From Emticicia aquatica (GTDB taxonomy: Bacteria; Bacteroidota; Bacteroidia; Cytophagales; Spirosomataceae), in assembly GCF_923079645.1 (NCBI RefSeq), contig NZ_CAKLPY010000005.1, positions 55,892 through 119,891 of the forward strand: a DNA stretch of 64,000 nt, given 5' to 3'. A program made the translations under genes and the position numbers. Positions within the stretch are counted from its first letter, which is position 1. Each line of letters opens with the position of its first letter. Shown piece after piece: positions 22,288-31,319 of the stretch. A model generated the notes under the pieces. It was not told the origin of the DNA and searched no databases. It worked only from the letters and a program-made list of their open reading frames with translations.

Positions 22288-24744
22288 TTAGCGTGATAAG
22301 ATGATGATTTGTCCTTTTTGTGTAGAAATATCATAAAGTTTTGTTGCTGCCAAAGTTGGTAATTTTATGTTTGCTTTCTCAGAAATAATAGGTTTGGCTG
22401 TTTCATCTAAACTATAAAATGGGTTGGCGTTTTTGCCAATTGCCTCTTTTAGTTTTGCACCATTACTTTGCTTCAATTCATTAGGTGTGCGAAGTCTAAG
22501 ATTTCCTCCCAAGTTCGATTTTATAACCAATTTTACCAATTTGGTATCTTTCCATAGCATCTTAACTATTTCAAAACCTCCGATTGCTTTTAACCCCGAA
22601 ATTTTACCCGAAGGCCAAACATCAGGTAGAGCAGGAAGTAAGTGAACTGCACCATCTGAACTTTGCATGAGCATTTCTGTAATACCCGAAGTGCAACCAA
22701 AATTCCCGTCAATCTGAAATGGTGGATGAGCATCAAAAAGATTATTATAAGTGCCTCCAGCACCTCGCTCATTGCCTATTGGTGTTAGTTGATTTTGAAT
22801 CAATTTATATGCATGATTGCCATCTTGCAATTTCGCCCACCAATTTACTTTCCAACCCATGCTCCAACCTGTAGAGACATCACCACGATAAATTAAGGAG
22901 TTTTTAGATGCTTCAAAAAGTTCAGGGGTACGATAAGCTGAAATTTGATTGGATGGATATAATCCATATAAATGCGAAATATGGCGGTGCGTATCTTTGG
23001 GGTCGTCAATATCATCGAGCCATTCTTGTAATTGATTGTGCTGTCCGATGTGCATCGGTGGTAATTTATCTCTTAATTTTTTGAGAGAATCAACAAACGA
23101 AACATCTTTTTTAAGAATTTGAGCGGCACTAATCGCCTTGCTGAAAACATCGAATACAATTTGATTGTCCATCGTTACGCCTGCATCAAGCGACGAACCA
23201 TCATGTGCAGCAGGGGCGTTTTCAGGTGAATTACCTGGATTTACGACCAACCAATTGTTTTTTTGCGGGTGTTCTACCAAAAAATCTACATAAAACTGTG
23301 CCGCCCCTTTTAATGCAGGATATACAGATGCCAAAAACGCTTTATCGCCTGTGTATAAATAATGCTCCCACAAATGTTGACTAACCCAACCGCCGCCAGC
23401 CGTCCACATCCCCCAAAAAGCACCATCAATTGCACCCGTTGCTCGCCAAATATCAGTATTATGATGAGCCATCCAGCCCCTTGCCCCATACATATCTTTG
23501 GCTGTTTTCTGGCCAGTAACCGAAAGTTCTTGCACCATTTTTAAAAACGGTTCGTGCAATTCCGAAAGATTTGTTTTTTCGGCTGGCCAATAATTCATTT
23601 CGGCGTTGATATTGATGGTATATTTACTATCCCAAGGTGGATTAATTCGATGATTCCAAATGCCTTGAAGATTAGCTGGTTGCCCACCAGGCTGCGACGA
23701 TGATATCAATAAATACCGCCCAAACTGGTAATATAGAGCTACCATTTGTGGGTCGTTGGTATTGCTAAAATTTCGTAGGCGTTCGTCAGTAGGAAGTTTT
23801 ACGGCATCGGTTTCTCCTAAATCTATTTTTACCCTTTTAAATAATTTTTGATAAGCCAAGATCTGGGAATTCAGTAATGTAGTGAATGTTTTAGGATAGG
23901 CTTTGTTTAAATAATCGGCGGCACGTTTGTTTTCGTCACCACTCAAATTTTGATAATTATTGAAATTAGTAGCAATTGATATAAAAATCGTTGCTGCATT
24001 TGCTCCTTTTATCACCAAAGATGTATCGTTAGATTGAAGGCTGCCTCCTTCTAATTTTATGCGTACAATCCCCTTAAACTGCACCATACCTTTTACAGTT
24101 TCGTGGTCGCTTGTTATACCCGAAATTGTCAAATCTTTGGAATTAGTTGTTGCAATTGTTTTGCTTTTTTGTGGCGAGGAAATATTGGCATTAAATGATA
24201 TATTTCCTGCTTTGCTGGCAGAAATTTTCATCACAATTACCCTATCAGCCAATGAAGCGAAAGCTTCACGCGTATAAACTACGTCGCCAACCTTATAAGT
24301 GGTTTTTGAGATGGCTTTCTCAATATCTAATTCACGGTAATAATTGTTGTAGTTTTCATGACCATCGAAAACTAAGTTGAGACTCCCGACTGGTTCAAAT
24401 TTTTGTCCGTGCGAAGTTTTTGTGATAATGGCTTGATTGGCCATTTTTTCAGCTTCTTTATGATTTCCTTCAAAAATCAATTTTCTGATTTCAGCCAATT
24501 TTTCAAGAGCCAATTGATTATCATTTCGGTTAGGGCTTCCACTCCAAACCGTATGTTCGTTTAGTTGAATTATTTCGTTTTCTACATTACCATAAATCAT
24601 TGCCCCCAAACGCCCATTTCCAATCGGCAAAGCATTTTCCCAAGCACTTCCAGAAGGCTGTTTATACCAAAGTTTTAAAGGAGTTTGGGCTTGAACGAAC
24701 GTTATTGTTAAAACAAAAAACAGAAAGAAAATCTTTTTTTTCAT
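22288..24744 (-). CDS. GH95 enzyme, likely alpha-L-galactosidase or alpha-L-fucosidase
   Basis: 818 residues with a signal peptide (about 1-20), N-terminal beta domain (LPIGNGRLGAMIYG), an (alpha/alpha)6 barrel and a C-terminal beta domain. Catalytic region: NLQGIWNH, then Asn378 and Asn380 in YTININAEMNYW, the likely general acid Glu508 in NPGNSPEN, and Asp679 in QIDGNFG. Thr376 stands where, as I recall, true fucosidases of this family have His and the arabinoxylan-active alpha-L-galactosidase of Bacteroides ovatus has Thr. So L-galactose release is plausible. It is the first gene of the ten-gene operon, with a promoter and AraR-type operator 60-105 bp upstream. Confidence 0.9.
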   Translation of the reverse strand: MKKKIFFLFFVLTITFVQAQTPLKLWYKQPSGSAWENALPIGNGRLGAMIYGNVENEIIQLNEHTVWSGSPNRNDNQLALEKLAEIRKLIFEGNHKEAEKMANQAIITKTSHGQKFEPVGSLNLVFDGHENYNNYYRELDIEKAISKTTYKVGDVVYTREAFASLADRVIVMKISASKAGNISFNANISSPQKSKTIATTNSKDLTISGITSDHETVKGMVQFKGIVRIKLEGGSLQSNDTSLVIKGANAATIFISIATNFNNYQNLSGDENKRAADYLNKAYPKTFTTLLNSQILAYQKLFKRVKIDLGETDAVKLPTDERLRNFSNTNDPQMVALYYQFGRYLLISSSQPGGQPANLQGIWNHRINPPWDSKYTININAEMNYWPAEKTNLSELHEPFLKMVQELSVTGQKTAKDMYGARGWMAHHNTDIWRATGAIDGAFWGMWTAGGGWVSQHLWEHYLYTGDKAFLASVYPALKGAAQFYVDFLVEHPQKNNWLVVNPGNSPENAPAAHDGSSLDAGVTMDNQIVFDVFSKAISAAQILKKDVSFVDSLKKLRDKLPPMHIGQHNQLQEWLDDIDDPKDTHRHISHLYGLYPSNQISAYRTPELFEASKNSLIYRGDVSTGWSMGWKVNWWAKLQDGNHAYKLIQNQLTPIGNERGAGGTYNNLFDAHPPFQIDGNFGCTSGITEMLMQSSDGAVHLLPALPDVWPSGKISGLKAIGGFEIVKMLWKDTKLVKLVIKSNLGGNLRLRTPNELKQSNGAKLKEAIGKNANPFYSLDETAKPIISEKANIKLPTLAATKLYDISTQKGQIIILSR

Positions 24745-24804
24745 TGATTTCTGGTTAGGATTAAAAGATTGAAATCAGTTATATTTAATTTTGAATAAAT
24801 ACAA

Positions 24805-24821
24805 TGTGTCAAATTAACACA
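24805..24821. promoter_or_regulatory. AraR-type operator of the hemicellulase operon
   Basis: TGTGTCAAATTAACACA is a 17-bp inverted repeat, 60 bp upstream of the GH95 start codon. It overlaps the last two bases of the -7 box at 24820-24827 on the minus strand, so a bound repressor would occlude RNA polymerase. Confidence 0.75.
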
Positions 24822-24850
24822 AATTTAATTCTTTTTAAATCTAAGCCAAA
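24820..24850 (-). promoter_or_regulatory. Bacteroidota-type promoter of the GH95-led operon
   Basis: On the minus strand TTTG (24847-24850) is followed after exactly 19 nt by TAAATTTG (24820-24827). This matches the Bacteroidota housekeeping consensus TTTG-N19-TAnnTTTG. The predicted leader is about 70 nt. Confidence 0.7.
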
Positions 24851-25094
24851 TAAATTGCAAAAAAAAAAGATTTTGTTTTGTATTTCTAATCTGAATAGTT
24901 GAATTTAGGTGTTTGTGTTTTTTTGAAACGATGTTCAATTAGTAGAAATCAATATGTTATATAAAATATATTATGTTAAATAAACTGTTTTATATCCCAA
25001 TAATCTCGATAAATAATATCATTTTCTGAGTAATATTAATATAGACTTACAAAATTATGCAACATCAATATTTCCCCCAAAAAGACACAAGTAA
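24851..25094. other. Intergenic remainder, no further feature seen
   Basis: The gap between the GH95 gene and the isomerase-like gene is 350 bp. Apart from the promoter and operator it is AT-rich spacer with an A10 run near 24860. I see no gene and no strong hairpin. Confidence 0.5.
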
Positions 25095-25901
25095 TTATAG
25101 GTATCTTTTTTTGAATAAATTCATCATGAAAACATTGATTTCCCATTGATTTCCGAGCGGCATTTGCGTTAGTGGTAAAACAGGCATATAAGGATATGGT
25201 CCAAACTCTGTAGTAACTGTTAAAGTTGTATTGTTTCGCTGATGCGTTTCAACAACTTTATCCCACCAACTTAGATGAGCTTCCAAAACACTTTTCCATT
25301 CGGGAGCTTGTGGTTCATTCACTTGTGGCCCTTCTGGATGTCCTACTCTACTGTGAATATGGTCGGTGTGCAGAATAGCTAAATCTATGGCCTCTTGTTG
25401 GTCGTCTAATAACGATTCATGTACATTGTACCAATGTGAAATATCTAATGTGATACGTAAATCTGGAATTTTCATCAGATACTCATGTGTTATATGAGCT
25501 GCAAATAGGCTTTTGCCACGATGGGTTTCGTGAATAATTTTTATTCCAGTTTCTGCAGCGATGCGACTAGCTAAGTCAAATAATAATTGATTTTGGTGAA
25601 AGTTGAAATAATCTTTCCCAGTTTGACAATTGATAAAAATAGGCTTTGCTTTGGCCAAATTTCTTAGGTATTTTTCATAATTGATTATATGTTCCTCAAA
25701 ATCCTGCTCGTATGATTGCCAATATTGAGCTATCAATTCCAAATTATACTTTGCTAATGTATTTAAAATTGTCTGAGTTTCATCTGTATCAAAAGAAGTT
25801 GCCATTTCAATGCCATCATATCCTGCCGCTTTTACGTTTTGACAAAACGCATCGAAAGGAAGTGTATTTCCCCATAATGGAGCATAAAATTTAATTTTCA
25901 T
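25095..25901 (-). CDS. Sugar phosphate isomerase/epimerase-like TIM-barrel protein
   Basis: About 268 residues from the ATG at 25899-25901 (MKIKFYAPLWG); five extra upstream codons are open. It has the xylose-isomerase-like (AP endonuclease 2) fold with candidate metal ligands in IIHETHRG (Glu), TLDISHWYNVHE (Asp/His), HTDHIHSR (Asp/His) and TTEFGPYPY (Glu). No signal peptide, so cytoplasmic. The substrate is not readable; family members include epimerases, hydroxypyruvate isomerases and inosose dehydratases. It stands alone, with no partner dehydrogenase and no operator of the AraR type. Confidence 0.78.
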   Translation of the reverse strand: MKIKFYAPLWGNTLPFDAFCQNVKAAGYDGIEMATSFDTDETQTILNTLAKYNLELIAQYWQSYEQDFEEHIINYEKYLRNLAKAKPIFINCQTGKDYFNFHQNQLLFDLASRIAAETGIKIIHETHRGKSLFAAHITHEYLMKIPDLRITLDISHWYNVHESLLDDQQEAIDLAILHTDHIHSRVGHPEGPQVNEPQAPEWKSVLEAHLSWWDKVVETHQRNNTTLTVTTEFGPYPYMPVLPLTQMPLGNQWEINVFMMNLFKKRYL

Positions 25902-26445
25902 TGCTTTATAAAACATGTTAATGTACAGAGAATAAATGTACTAAATTTATAATATTACTTTAATTGAAAATATCGTAAATAATTTACTTATTATTATAAC
26001 AGTATTATTACGTTATAATAATAAGTAAATAAAAATTATATATCTGTATCAAAAAAGTGAGTTGTTAGTGACATATTGATGTTACCAACAAGCACATTAA
26101 TGTTATCATCTAAAGTTCAAAATTGGTTAAATTTGTAGTGTGCAAAAAATAAAACATCAACTTTTTTAACTTGATATTTTATACCATAATACTATTTACA
26201 CAACACTTCAGTGCTAAATCAGCTAAGTCAATTTGATTCAAAATAATATCAAAATTAACGGTTAAGATTTTCAGCACACGCATCAAACAAACTTTGTAAC
26301 CCAAAAGACAAAAGGAATTTTTTATCCTCAATAAAAATCAGAAATATTTTATTGTGACAATTATTAGAATTGTTTCAATGGAATCACTTATTGTCTTTCC
26401 TGCGGGAAATCCATACAATTTTTAAAAATTATAAACACTGTTGCA
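25902..26445. other. Intergenic region between divergent genes
   Basis: 544 bp of very AT-rich DNA upstream of both flanking genes. It contains one large perfect hairpin (25982-26030, annotated separately). A 15-codon frame (ATG at 26378, stop near 26425) lies just before the next gene; I regard it as too short to call. No other feature seen. Confidence 0.5.
25982..26030. repeat. Large perfect inverted repeat between divergent genes
   Basis: Nineteen-bp perfect arms (25982-26000 and 26012-26030) enclose an 11-nt loop. It is not downstream of any gene, so it is not an ordinary terminator. It could be a binding site or regulatory leader structure. Confidence 0.6.
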
Positions 26446-28620
26446 ATGATTAAGAAAATCCGCTACACCACACTACTTGTATTTATTATTATTTTAAGTT
26501 TTGAAATTAGTGTACAAAGCCAAGCACCAAACATAGAATGGCAAAAATGTTTGGGAAATGACAGTTGGTACGGTGACGAAGGGTTAAAAATTGTGCCACT
26601 TCAAGGAAATAATTTTGCTGCAATCGGGAAGAAAACCGAAGGTGGAAATGAAATTGTTTGGGTATCTAAAATGAATCAAAAAGGAGAAATTCTTTGGGAA
26701 ACATCCTTATTCGACCGTACAGCCTACAATGGATTTAAAGCCATTGATATGATTCAAAAGTCTGATGGAAGTTACGTTTTACTAGCTCAAATTGCCAATT
26801 ACAATGAAGTTTTCTTTAATTACACCATTGGTCAATATTCAACTGTTATTCCACAAAAGGGAAATTATGATGTGATTGTCGTAAAATTAAATAGTGAAGG
26901 GCAAATGACTTGGTTTAAAACTTTCGGCGGCTCGGGACAAGACGTTCCAGTAAAAATATTGGAAAGTAACGATAACAAATATATTCTGCTGACACATACA
27001 GGTTCGGGCGATGGAGATATGGCAAATTCAGGCAAAAATACGGTTGGATATAACCAAGATTTATGGTTTGCAAAGCTTGATATTGATGGAAGTATTATTT
27101 CAAAAAAATGTATCGGTGGCGATAAAGATGATTTTGGTTTCGACATGAAAAAAACACCCGATGGGAAATTTATCATTGTTGGGTCAACAAATTCGGATGA
27201 TGCCATAATAGGGCCAAATAAAGGTGACAAAGATGCTTTTATTATTAAAACTGACGATTCTGGTAACATTATTTGGCAAAAAACATTGGGTGGAACACAG
27301 AAAGATGAAGCTCGATGTGTGTTAATAAAAGATAACTCAGAAATTATATTAGGAATAAATTCAAACTCCTATAACAATGATTTCCAATTTACGGCTACTG
27401 CCGATTTTCCGTATAATTATGAAGAAACTATTTGGCTATTAAACCTTAGTTCAGATGGCGTAATACTTAAAAAAAATAAATTTGGCGGAGCAAATCGAGA
27501 TTTATTGGCTAATATTATCCTTTCAAAAGATAAAGATTTAATAGTTATTGGGTCAACCAAATCAAATAATGGCGATATACAAGACAGAAACAGAATTCCA
27601 AACAATAACAATGATAGGTTTGATGTTCTATTAATGAAAATATCTAATGAATTAGATTTAACTTGGGAGCGTACTGCTGGTGGCTCATCGGATGATGAAG
27701 GAAATGGCGTTATCGAAACAAATGATGATGGTTTCATCGTACTCGGAACAACTCAATCTTTTGACGGTGATGTTAAGGGAAATCATTATAGTCCACAAGA
27801 TAATCGAGACATTTGGCTATCAAAATATCGTTATCCATGCGAAAATACATTACTACTTGATGATAGAAGGACAGGTATTAATAAAAAATTTCAGGCAGCA
27901 CAAACAATTAAAACAAAAGATAAAATCTTAGGCCAATCTTCCATTAGTTATGGAGCAGGAAAAAGCATTGACATTGAGCCAGGTTTTGACACAGGTGTTG
28001 GTTCAAACGTATTGCTAAATCTTGAAGGTTGTCAACCTAGTGAATCAAAATCAAATCAACCGATTCAGATAAAAATAAACAATGAATGCCGTGAAGGAGG
28101 AATGAAGTTTAAATTTATGCCATTTACACCAAATACTGATTTATCACAGTACCGTATGTCGATTCAAAATAATAGTCCAGGTGTAGAATATGATTTTTCG
28201 GGTAATATATTAATAACTAAAAATAATCAACCTAACCCTCGAACGGCCTATTTCACACTGACTGTTTCAAAAGATGGATTTGACGACTTCATCTATCAAA
28301 GTTATACCAGCACTTGTGAACATGACAATGCTCCAATCAATTGCCCAGAAAATAATAATACTGTTTTACTAGATAAAGAATATTATCAAATTGGTGAAAC
28401 ATTCAGAGCAACTTGGACAGGAACATTGCTACCTGGACAAACCTTAAATTGGTATAATGAGGGTGTATCAGAAATAAATAATGACCCCAATCAGAAATAT
28501 TTTATCGGAAAAATTTCGTATTTCCCAGCACATATTCAAGCTCAACCTAGTTCGTTACCCGATGGTTCTCGCCCTTGTCACGGAGCATCACGGGTTGAAT
28601 TTAGACCAGTAAAAGATTAA
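26446..28620 (+). CDS. Large secreted beta-propeller-like repeat protein with 3-coathanger-type domain
   Basis: 724 residues with a signal peptide (about 1-25). Residues about 30-465 consist of repeated 45-60 residue blocks of the type GG...DE-A...DG-YI++GST-S-DGD, as in SBBP or Kelch-like beta propellers. Residues about 465-530 (LLDDRRTG, SISYGAGKSIDIEPGF) look like the 3-coathanger stack domain common in Cytophagales surface proteins. The C-terminal 190 residues are beta-rich and unassigned. No clear T9SS tail is visible. A strong terminator follows. Function unknown; a surface or secreted structural protein is likely. Confidence 0.75.
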   Translation: MIKKIRYTTLLVFIIILSFEISVQSQAPNIEWQKCLGNDSWYGDEGLKIVPLQGNNFAAIGKKTEGGNEIVWVSKMNQKGEILWETSLFDRTAYNGFKAIDMIQKSDGSYVLLAQIANYNEVFFNYTIGQYSTVIPQKGNYDVIVVKLNSEGQMTWFKTFGGSGQDVPVKILESNDNKYILLTHTGSGDGDMANSGKNTVGYNQDLWFAKLDIDGSIISKKCIGGDKDDFGFDMKKTPDGKFIIVGSTNSDDAIIGPNKGDKDAFIIKTDDSGNIIWQKTLGGTQKDEARCVLIKDNSEIILGINSNSYNNDFQFTATADFPYNYEETIWLLNLSSDGVILKKNKFGGANRDLLANIILSKDKDLIVIGSTKSNNGDIQDRNRIPNNNNDRFDVLLMKISNELDLTWERTAGGSSDDEGNGVIETNDDGFIVLGTTQSFDGDVKGNHYSPQDNRDIWLSKYRYPCENTLLLDDRRTGINKKFQAAQTIKTKDKILGQSSISYGAGKSIDIEPGFDTGVGSNVLLNLEGCQPSESKSNQPIQIKINNECREGGMKFKFMPFTPNTDLSQYRMSIQNNSPGVEYDFSGNILITKNNQPNPRTAYFTLTVSKDGFDDFIYQSYTSTCEHDNAPINCPENNNTVLLDKEYYQIGETFRATWTGTLLPGQTLNWYNEGVSEINNDPNQKYFIGKISYFPAHIQAQPSSLPDGSRPCHGASRVEFRPVKD

Positions 28621-28661
28621 ATAAAAAGTACTCTGTTAAACCAAAATATTTATTGTACGTT

Positions 28662-28704
28662 ATACGATGAAAAGGAGACCTATTCTTTTCATCGTATTTT
28701 TTTT
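28662..28704 (+). terminator. Rho-independent terminator
   Basis: Thirteen-bp perfect arms (28662-28674 and 28685-28697), a 10-nt loop and a run of eight T (28697-28704). It lies 42 bp after the stop of the propeller-like gene on the same strand. Confidence 0.9.
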
Positions 28705-28964
28705 ATCATTAAAAATGAATCCGTATCACGTTGATTTTAAAAAAAATGAATAACCAATTATTTAAAAGTATACAGATATTTACTAATATTTTACAAAATT
28801 TAAACGACTTGAATAACTTCGCAAAAAGTTATTTATTTAAATGTTAAACAATTATCCTGCATTGTTTGTTAAGTTTGTACCATAAATTAGTTAGCATATT
28901 TATGAATACAAGTGTAGCTAATAATTGACCCAAAAATTGCTTTTTAACCAAACCTGCTATAAAA
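28705..28964. other. Intergenic region upstream of the sensor kinase
   Basis: 260 bp of AT-rich spacer. A -7-like TAAGTTTG (28870-28877) lies about 90 bp before the kinase start, but no matching -33 TTTG at 19 nt was found, so the promoter is tentative. Nothing else seen. Confidence 0.4.
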
Positions 28965-31226
28965 ATGAATTGCATTAAAATTCTACCACTAACTTTTTTT
29001 TTATTTTTTACTTTAATTTTTTCTCATGCACAAGAAGAAATACGCAAACAGACTGATAAAGACATTCAAGATAATGCAAACTATGAAAGTGCAAAGAAGC
29101 TCATTGAAGAACAAAAAACAAAAGAGGGCCTATTGAAATTAGAACAATCGTTAGCCAAATCACCTAATGATTACAATAAAATAAATATGCTACTTTTAGA
29201 AGCCACTGTCTATCGTAGAATGGGAGATTATGACAACTTTCGCAAGTATCTCGCTAAGATTGATTTAAAAAAAGCTGATGTTAAACAAACTTTAAAGGTC
29301 TATAATTTCACTAGTTATGTTTTTACTATTCAAAATTCAATAGATAGTGCTATTTTTTATGCAAAAAAGGGTATTGAATTGTCAAAAAAAAATCAAATCA
29401 ACAGTGGCGACTTTTATAATAATCTATCATATTTTTATAAGGAGAAAGGAGATTCTTTTAATCAACTTTTATGCATAAAAAATGCCTACGAAGAATTTGT
29501 AAAAAAAGGAGACAGTACTGATATTATTTATGCTCTTTATGCTATTGGCGACTATTATATGGTTGAAGGTCAACTCGATAAAGCAAAAAAATACATTTTA
29601 GAGTGTATAGGCATTCAATTAAAAACAAACTTTGCTCCAATAAAGCAATTTGACGGTTTTAATCAATCATATTCACAAATTCTTGCTAAACAAAAGGATT
29701 ACTACGGAGCAATAAAGTATGCACAAAAAGCTCTTGACATTGACACAAAATATAATGATAAAAAAGGGCAAGTGTATAGTAACAATATTTTAGCCACCAG
29801 TTATTTGTCATTAAATAAATTAGGCCCTGCACTAAAATATGCTGAAGAAGCAGTAAAAATTGCAAATGAAACGAATTTTCTCCCTGTTTTAGTAATTTCC
29901 AATACGCTGCTTGGAGAAATATACGCAAAATTAGGAAAAGATGAATTAGCTGTAGAAACCTTGAAAAAAGCAGTAAAATACTCAAAAGAAGCTAATGATT
30001 ATGTCAATCTTGCAGAAAGCAATAAGTTATTAAGTTCAATATATAAAAAACAAAAGAAATACGAACTAGCTCTATATTATACAGAGCAGTATAAAATGTC
30101 AAATGATAGTTTGCTTTCTTCTCAAAACCGCAAGAAGGCAGTTACATTATTAGCTCAATTTGAAAGTGAACAAAAGGACAATAAAATTCTATCGCAAGAA
30201 CTTGAACTAGCAAAAGAAGTAGGTAAAATCAATAATTTGAAAATATTAATCTTGTCAGTTGTTGCAATTGCGATGTTTCTTCTATTTACGGTTATATATA
30301 TCCGCAATCGAAATCGACAAAAAGTGTCGGTTTTGTTAGCTAATATGCAGCAAGATTTAATATCTTTCCAAAATGTGATTGCAAAATCCTTTAGAAAGTC
30401 TGCTTCAGAAATCAGTTTGTTGGGCGAAAATACATTTGAAGCAATTTTGTTGAATTCCGAGTCGATTGCTAAAAAGGAGCATTTATTAGATGCCGAAGAA
30501 CAAGCCTTTTTCAATGATATAAAACATCAATTAAACGATATAAAGGAAGATTTAGAAACCCGTATCAATAAGGTAAAAACCTTTAGTTATTCTATTTCAC
30601 ATGATTTAAAAGAGCCTTTGAATCAGGCATTACAGCTTGCCAATAGATTAAAAGATGATAAGTTTGACGTTATAGAAATTCAAGATTATCTCAAACAAGC
30701 CAATGATTTAGTGAAGGCTTATACCGAATTAGGTGAAATCGAAGCCTATGATATATGTTTGCAAGAATTAGATTTATCTGACTTAATAAAATCTGAAATA
30801 AAAAAGGTGAAAAAACTCCCTTTTTATAGGTCATCTTGTCAGATAAATCTTGATAAATTAAGTGTTATTTACGGTGATGCCTTGTTAGTTAGACAAGTAA
30901 TTTGGAATCTTATAAGTAATGCAGTAAAATATAGCCAAAAAATCGAAAATAGTGTCATAAATATAAGTACCTATAAAGAAACCAACGATGAAATAACTAT
31001 CCAATTTAGCGACAATGGCATCGGTTTCCCTTCAGAATTGGGTCAAAAGTTATTTACGCCATTCGTGAGACATGGCTCTGTAAAGTCGTATGAAGGATTT
31101 GGAATGGGATTGGCTCTTTGTAAGCAAATTGTTGACAAACTTGGAGGAAAAATTTGGGCTCAATCCGACGGAGAAAGTGGAGCAAATTTCTTTGTTACTT
31201 TCAAAAAAACAGCTTCGGCTATTTAA
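28965..31226 (+). CDS. TPR-sensor histidine kinase (orphan)
   Basis: 753 residues: signal peptide (about 1-22), a helical tetratricopeptide-repeat sensor region in the periplasm (about 40-400, with TPR-like blocks such as ALKYAEEAVKIA and AVETLKKAVKYS), and one transmembrane helix (about 425-446). A coiled coil with a linker (about 450-535) leads to a HisKA dimerisation domain with His546 in YSISHDLKEPL. The C-terminal HATPase has an N box (NLISNAVKYS), DNGIGFP, and the G2 motif GFGMGLALCKQIV. It should autophosphorylate on His546. No response regulator is adjacent, so the partner is unknown. It is convergent with the DUF6089-like gene. Confidence 0.88.
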   Translation: MNCIKILPLTFFLFFTLIFSHAQEEIRKQTDKDIQDNANYESAKKLIEEQKTKEGLLKLEQSLAKSPNDYNKINMLLLEATVYRRMGDYDNFRKYLAKIDLKKADVKQTLKVYNFTSYVFTIQNSIDSAIFYAKKGIELSKKNQINSGDFYNNLSYFYKEKGDSFNQLLCIKNAYEEFVKKGDSTDIIYALYAIGDYYMVEGQLDKAKKYILECIGIQLKTNFAPIKQFDGFNQSYSQILAKQKDYYGAIKYAQKALDIDTKYNDKKGQVYSNNILATSYLSLNKLGPALKYAEEAVKIANETNFLPVLVISNTLLGEIYAKLGKDELAVETLKKAVKYSKEANDYVNLAESNKLLSSIYKKQKKYELALYYTEQYKMSNDSLLSSQNRKKAVTLLAQFESEQKDNKILSQELELAKEVGKINNLKILILSVVAIAMFLLFTVIYIRNRNRQKVSVLLANMQQDLISFQNVIAKSFRKSASEISLLGENTFEAILLNSESIAKKEHLLDAEEQAFFNDIKHQLNDIKEDLETRINKVKTFSYSISHDLKEPLNQALQLANRLKDDKFDVIEIQDYLKQANDLVKAYTELGEIEAYDICLQELDLSDLIKSEIKKVKKLPFYRSSCQINLDKLSVIYGDALLVRQVIWNLISNAVKYSQKIENSVINISTYKETNDEITIQFSDNGIGFPSELGQKLFTPFVRHGSVKSYEGFGMGLALCKQIVDKLGGKIWAQSDGESGANFFVTFKKTASAI

Positions 31227-31246
31227 AAAACTTTACTATTAGATTA

Positions 31247-31270
31247 GCTAGCCCTCAATTGAAGGCTAGC
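31247..31270. terminator. Hairpin between convergent genes
   Basis: GCTAGCC (31247-31253) and GGCTAGC (31264-31270) form a 7-bp GC-rich stem, and the inner TCAATTGA can pair further. It lies between the kinase stop and the end of the minus-strand barrel gene, fitting a bidirectional terminator. Confidence 0.55.
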
Positions 31271-31319
31271 AATACTTTATTAAACCTTAATCATAACCTA
31301 TTTTTCTAGAGTCTAAATG

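Noticed and set aside
26378..26425. Fifteen-codon plus-strand frame before the propeller gene as a leader peptide
   Set aside because: Too short, without regulatory residues or an attenuator structure behind it.
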